DNA of 64,000 nucleotides, taken from Helicobacter sp. MIT 05-5294 (GTDB taxonomy: Bacteria; Campylobacterota; Campylobacteria; Campylobacterales; Helicobacteraceae). Below, piece after piece: positions 62,986-64,000 of this stretch (within the stretch, counting starts at the first letter, position 1; each line of letters begins with the position of its first letter). The notes beneath the pieces were generated by a model. The model saw only the letters and a program-made list of their open reading frames with translations. It made no database searches and was not told where the DNA came from. Location: positions 1 to 64,000 of the forward strand of contig NZ_JRPA02000003.1 of NCBI RefSeq assembly GCF_000765675.1, in the 5' to 3' direction. The position numbers were made by a program, and so were the translations under genes.

Positions 62986-63467
62986 AAGATACAATCCGCC
63001 CATATTTTTTGATTGGGTATGTTTTCTTTACTGATTTCACAAAAACCCAATTTTTCAAACAAAATGCGTTGGTAAGTCAAAACCAAAACTTCCTTAACTC
63101 CAAGTGCCTTGCCTTCAAGCTCACAATCCAATATCAACGCGCTTCCTACACCCAATTTTCTAGCATTTGGCGCAACGATGAGACTGCGAATTTCAGCCAA
63201 CTCCAAAGAATGAATATGCAAAGCACAGAATCCTAACATAATAGGCTTTTGAAGTTCTTTAAAACTTTTGGATTCTCTTTTTAATTTACTTTGTTTTTGT
63301 ATCGCCACTTCTAGCACGGATTCTTCTTCCCACGCCACACGATAAGAACGAATCATATTTGCCATAATTTCAACAGATCGTTCTAAAATCACGCCACCTT
63401 CAACTTCTGGGCGCACAATTTCGCGCATCATAGAAATATCATCTAAAATCGGTCGTCCAATAATCAT
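62934..63467 (-). CDS. Short ArgA-like N-acetylglutamate synthase (GNAT)
   Basis: Single GNAT-domain acetyltransferase of the short NAGS type. IVRPEVEGGVILERSVE is the N-terminal recognition block, ALHIHSLELAEIRSLIV and APNARKLGVGSALI hold the acetyl-CoA P-loop, and FEKLGFCEIS is the C-terminal GNAT strand. The Cys-bearing tail IWADCILCKHFPLCEE is typical of this ArgA subgroup. It would start arginine synthesis, partnering ArgJ at 20604. It overlaps engB by 4 bp. Confidence 0.8.
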   Translation of the reverse strand: MIIGRPILDDISMMREIVRPEVEGGVILERSVEIMANMIRSYRVAWEEESVLEVAIQKQSKLKRESKSFKELQKPIMLGFCALHIHSLELAEIRSLIVAPNARKLGVGSALILDCELEGKALGVKEVLVLTYQRILFEKLGFCEISKENIPNQKIWADCILCKHFPLCEEIALIKKI

Positions 63468-64000
63468 ACTGCCTCCATAGATTCTTTTGGAATCTCACGC
63501 CCAAGCACTTTTGCGACAATACAATCCGCGATTCTATTATATGCGTGTTTTTGCAAAGAACTAGAAAATAACGCGTCAGGAAATGCGGATTTTAGCTTGT
63601 TTTGCATTGTTTTGTTGAGCTTATCAAACTTCGTAAAAATCCGAATGATTTGCTGGTCGCCCCTAAGGAATTGCGTAATAAATGCAACCAAATTAGAATC
63701 AATCTCCAAATCCGTATGTCGGCTATCCACCAAATGCACAAACAAACGAATGCTATCGCGTTTTTGCAAAAACTCTACTAGATTGCGATTCCACAATTCT
63801 TTTTGACTTTTGGCGACTTTGGCATAACCAAAGCCCGGCAAATCCACTAACATTACTTTGAGGATTTCTGATTCTGCAGAATCAGAATTTTGAATCTTTT
63901 TGGATTCTTGTTGGGATTCCTTTAGAGACTTTTCTCTCCACTCGCTTAAAAAGAAATTGATTAACTGCGTTTTTCCGGGCGTTGAAGAGCTTTTTGCTAG
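63464..64000 (-). CDS. Ribosome-biogenesis GTPase EngB/YsxC (5' end outside window)
   Basis: The reading frame runs to the window edge, so the start, with the G1 P-loop, is missing. Visible are LAKSSSTPGKTQLINFF (G2 region), VDLPGFGYAKVAKSQKEL (G3), FTKFDKLNK (G4, TKxD) and FSSSLQ (G5). Between G2 and G3 there are about 33 residues, rich in Ser/Glu/Lys, where I expect roughly a dozen, so an extra loop is present. An ATG at 63853 inside is not the true start. Confidence 0.92.
   Translation of the reverse strand, partial: LAKSSSTPGKTQLINFFLSEWREKSLKESQQESKKIQNSDSAESEILKVMLVDLPGFGYAKVAKSQKELWNRNLVEFLQKRDSIRLFVHLVDSRHTDLEIDSNLVAFITQFLRGDQQIIRIFTKFDKLNKTMQNKLKSAFPDALFSSSLQKHAYNRIADCIVAKVLGREIPKESMEAV

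Overview
The window reads as chromosome of a Helicobacter-type member of the Campylobacterales, most like the enterohepatic, capsule-carrying species. The evidence is gene content: pyruvate:flavodoxin oxidoreductase in the order porCDAB, an FqrB-like reductase, a TTTGFG-filter K+ channel beside rpmB, HQWRQP-type histidine kinase, fused CcsBA, desulforubrerythrin, a Csd4/Pgp1 cell-shape carboxypeptidase, fliL-acpS, and thrS-infC-rpmI-rplT. Codon use is AT-rich and TATAAT boxes lack clear -35 elements. There are no rRNA genes, CRISPR arrays, transposases or prophage genes. Two tRNAs (Gln, fMet) are present.

Region 1-13.3 kb is the surface-glycan region. A leftward operon encodes a GT2/KpsC-S-like two-domain transferase, a GT8 glycosyltransferase interrupted by a 13-G tract, and a third protein interrupted by a 14-G tract. 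Removing one G from either tract restores one long reading frame (419 and 645 codons), so both genes are phase-OFF as sequenced. A divergent XRE regulator with paired palindromes in its promoter region faces this operon. The block lies between two identical direct repeats of at least 114 bp (1-114 and 6182-6295). Then come pldA and the capsule export and assembly genes kpsM-T-E-D-S. kpsS carries a C10 tract in its last codons and ends at a strong bidirectional terminator.

Region 13.3-31.9 kb is mostly housekeeping: lysA, pheA, fliL, acpS, maf, ccoS, fqrB, rpmB, K+ channel, argJ, porCDAB, hemH, csd4, gapA, a BI-1 family protein, a stand-alone ThiD2-like protein, alr and a cytochrome c553. Region 32-37.4 kb holds a histidine kinase/response regulator pair and a compact cassette of membrane serine hydrolase, cytochrome P450 and small membrane protein. 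From memory, Campylobacter jejuni carries a similar trio beside its capsule genes.

Region 37.6-54.4 kb holds a SIMPL protein, the translation operon, ccsBA, desulforubrerythrin, a decayed small secreted-protein gene followed by an unrecognised EF-hand protein, pyrF, the operon motB-like/carbonic anhydrase/kdsA/ribH/nusB, a DedA protein, ribBA and the two tRNAs. Region 54.4-64 kb has sigma-54-driven flgE, a 760-bp hairpin- and repeat-rich gap, and the leftward block engB (cut by the window edge)-argA-like-membrane protein-mrdA-coaBC-hypothetical-uppS.

Intergenic gaps carry two repeat types: short REP-like units built on TCGCAATGACG, and a roughly 110-bp palindromic MITE-like element in three full copies and one truncated copy.
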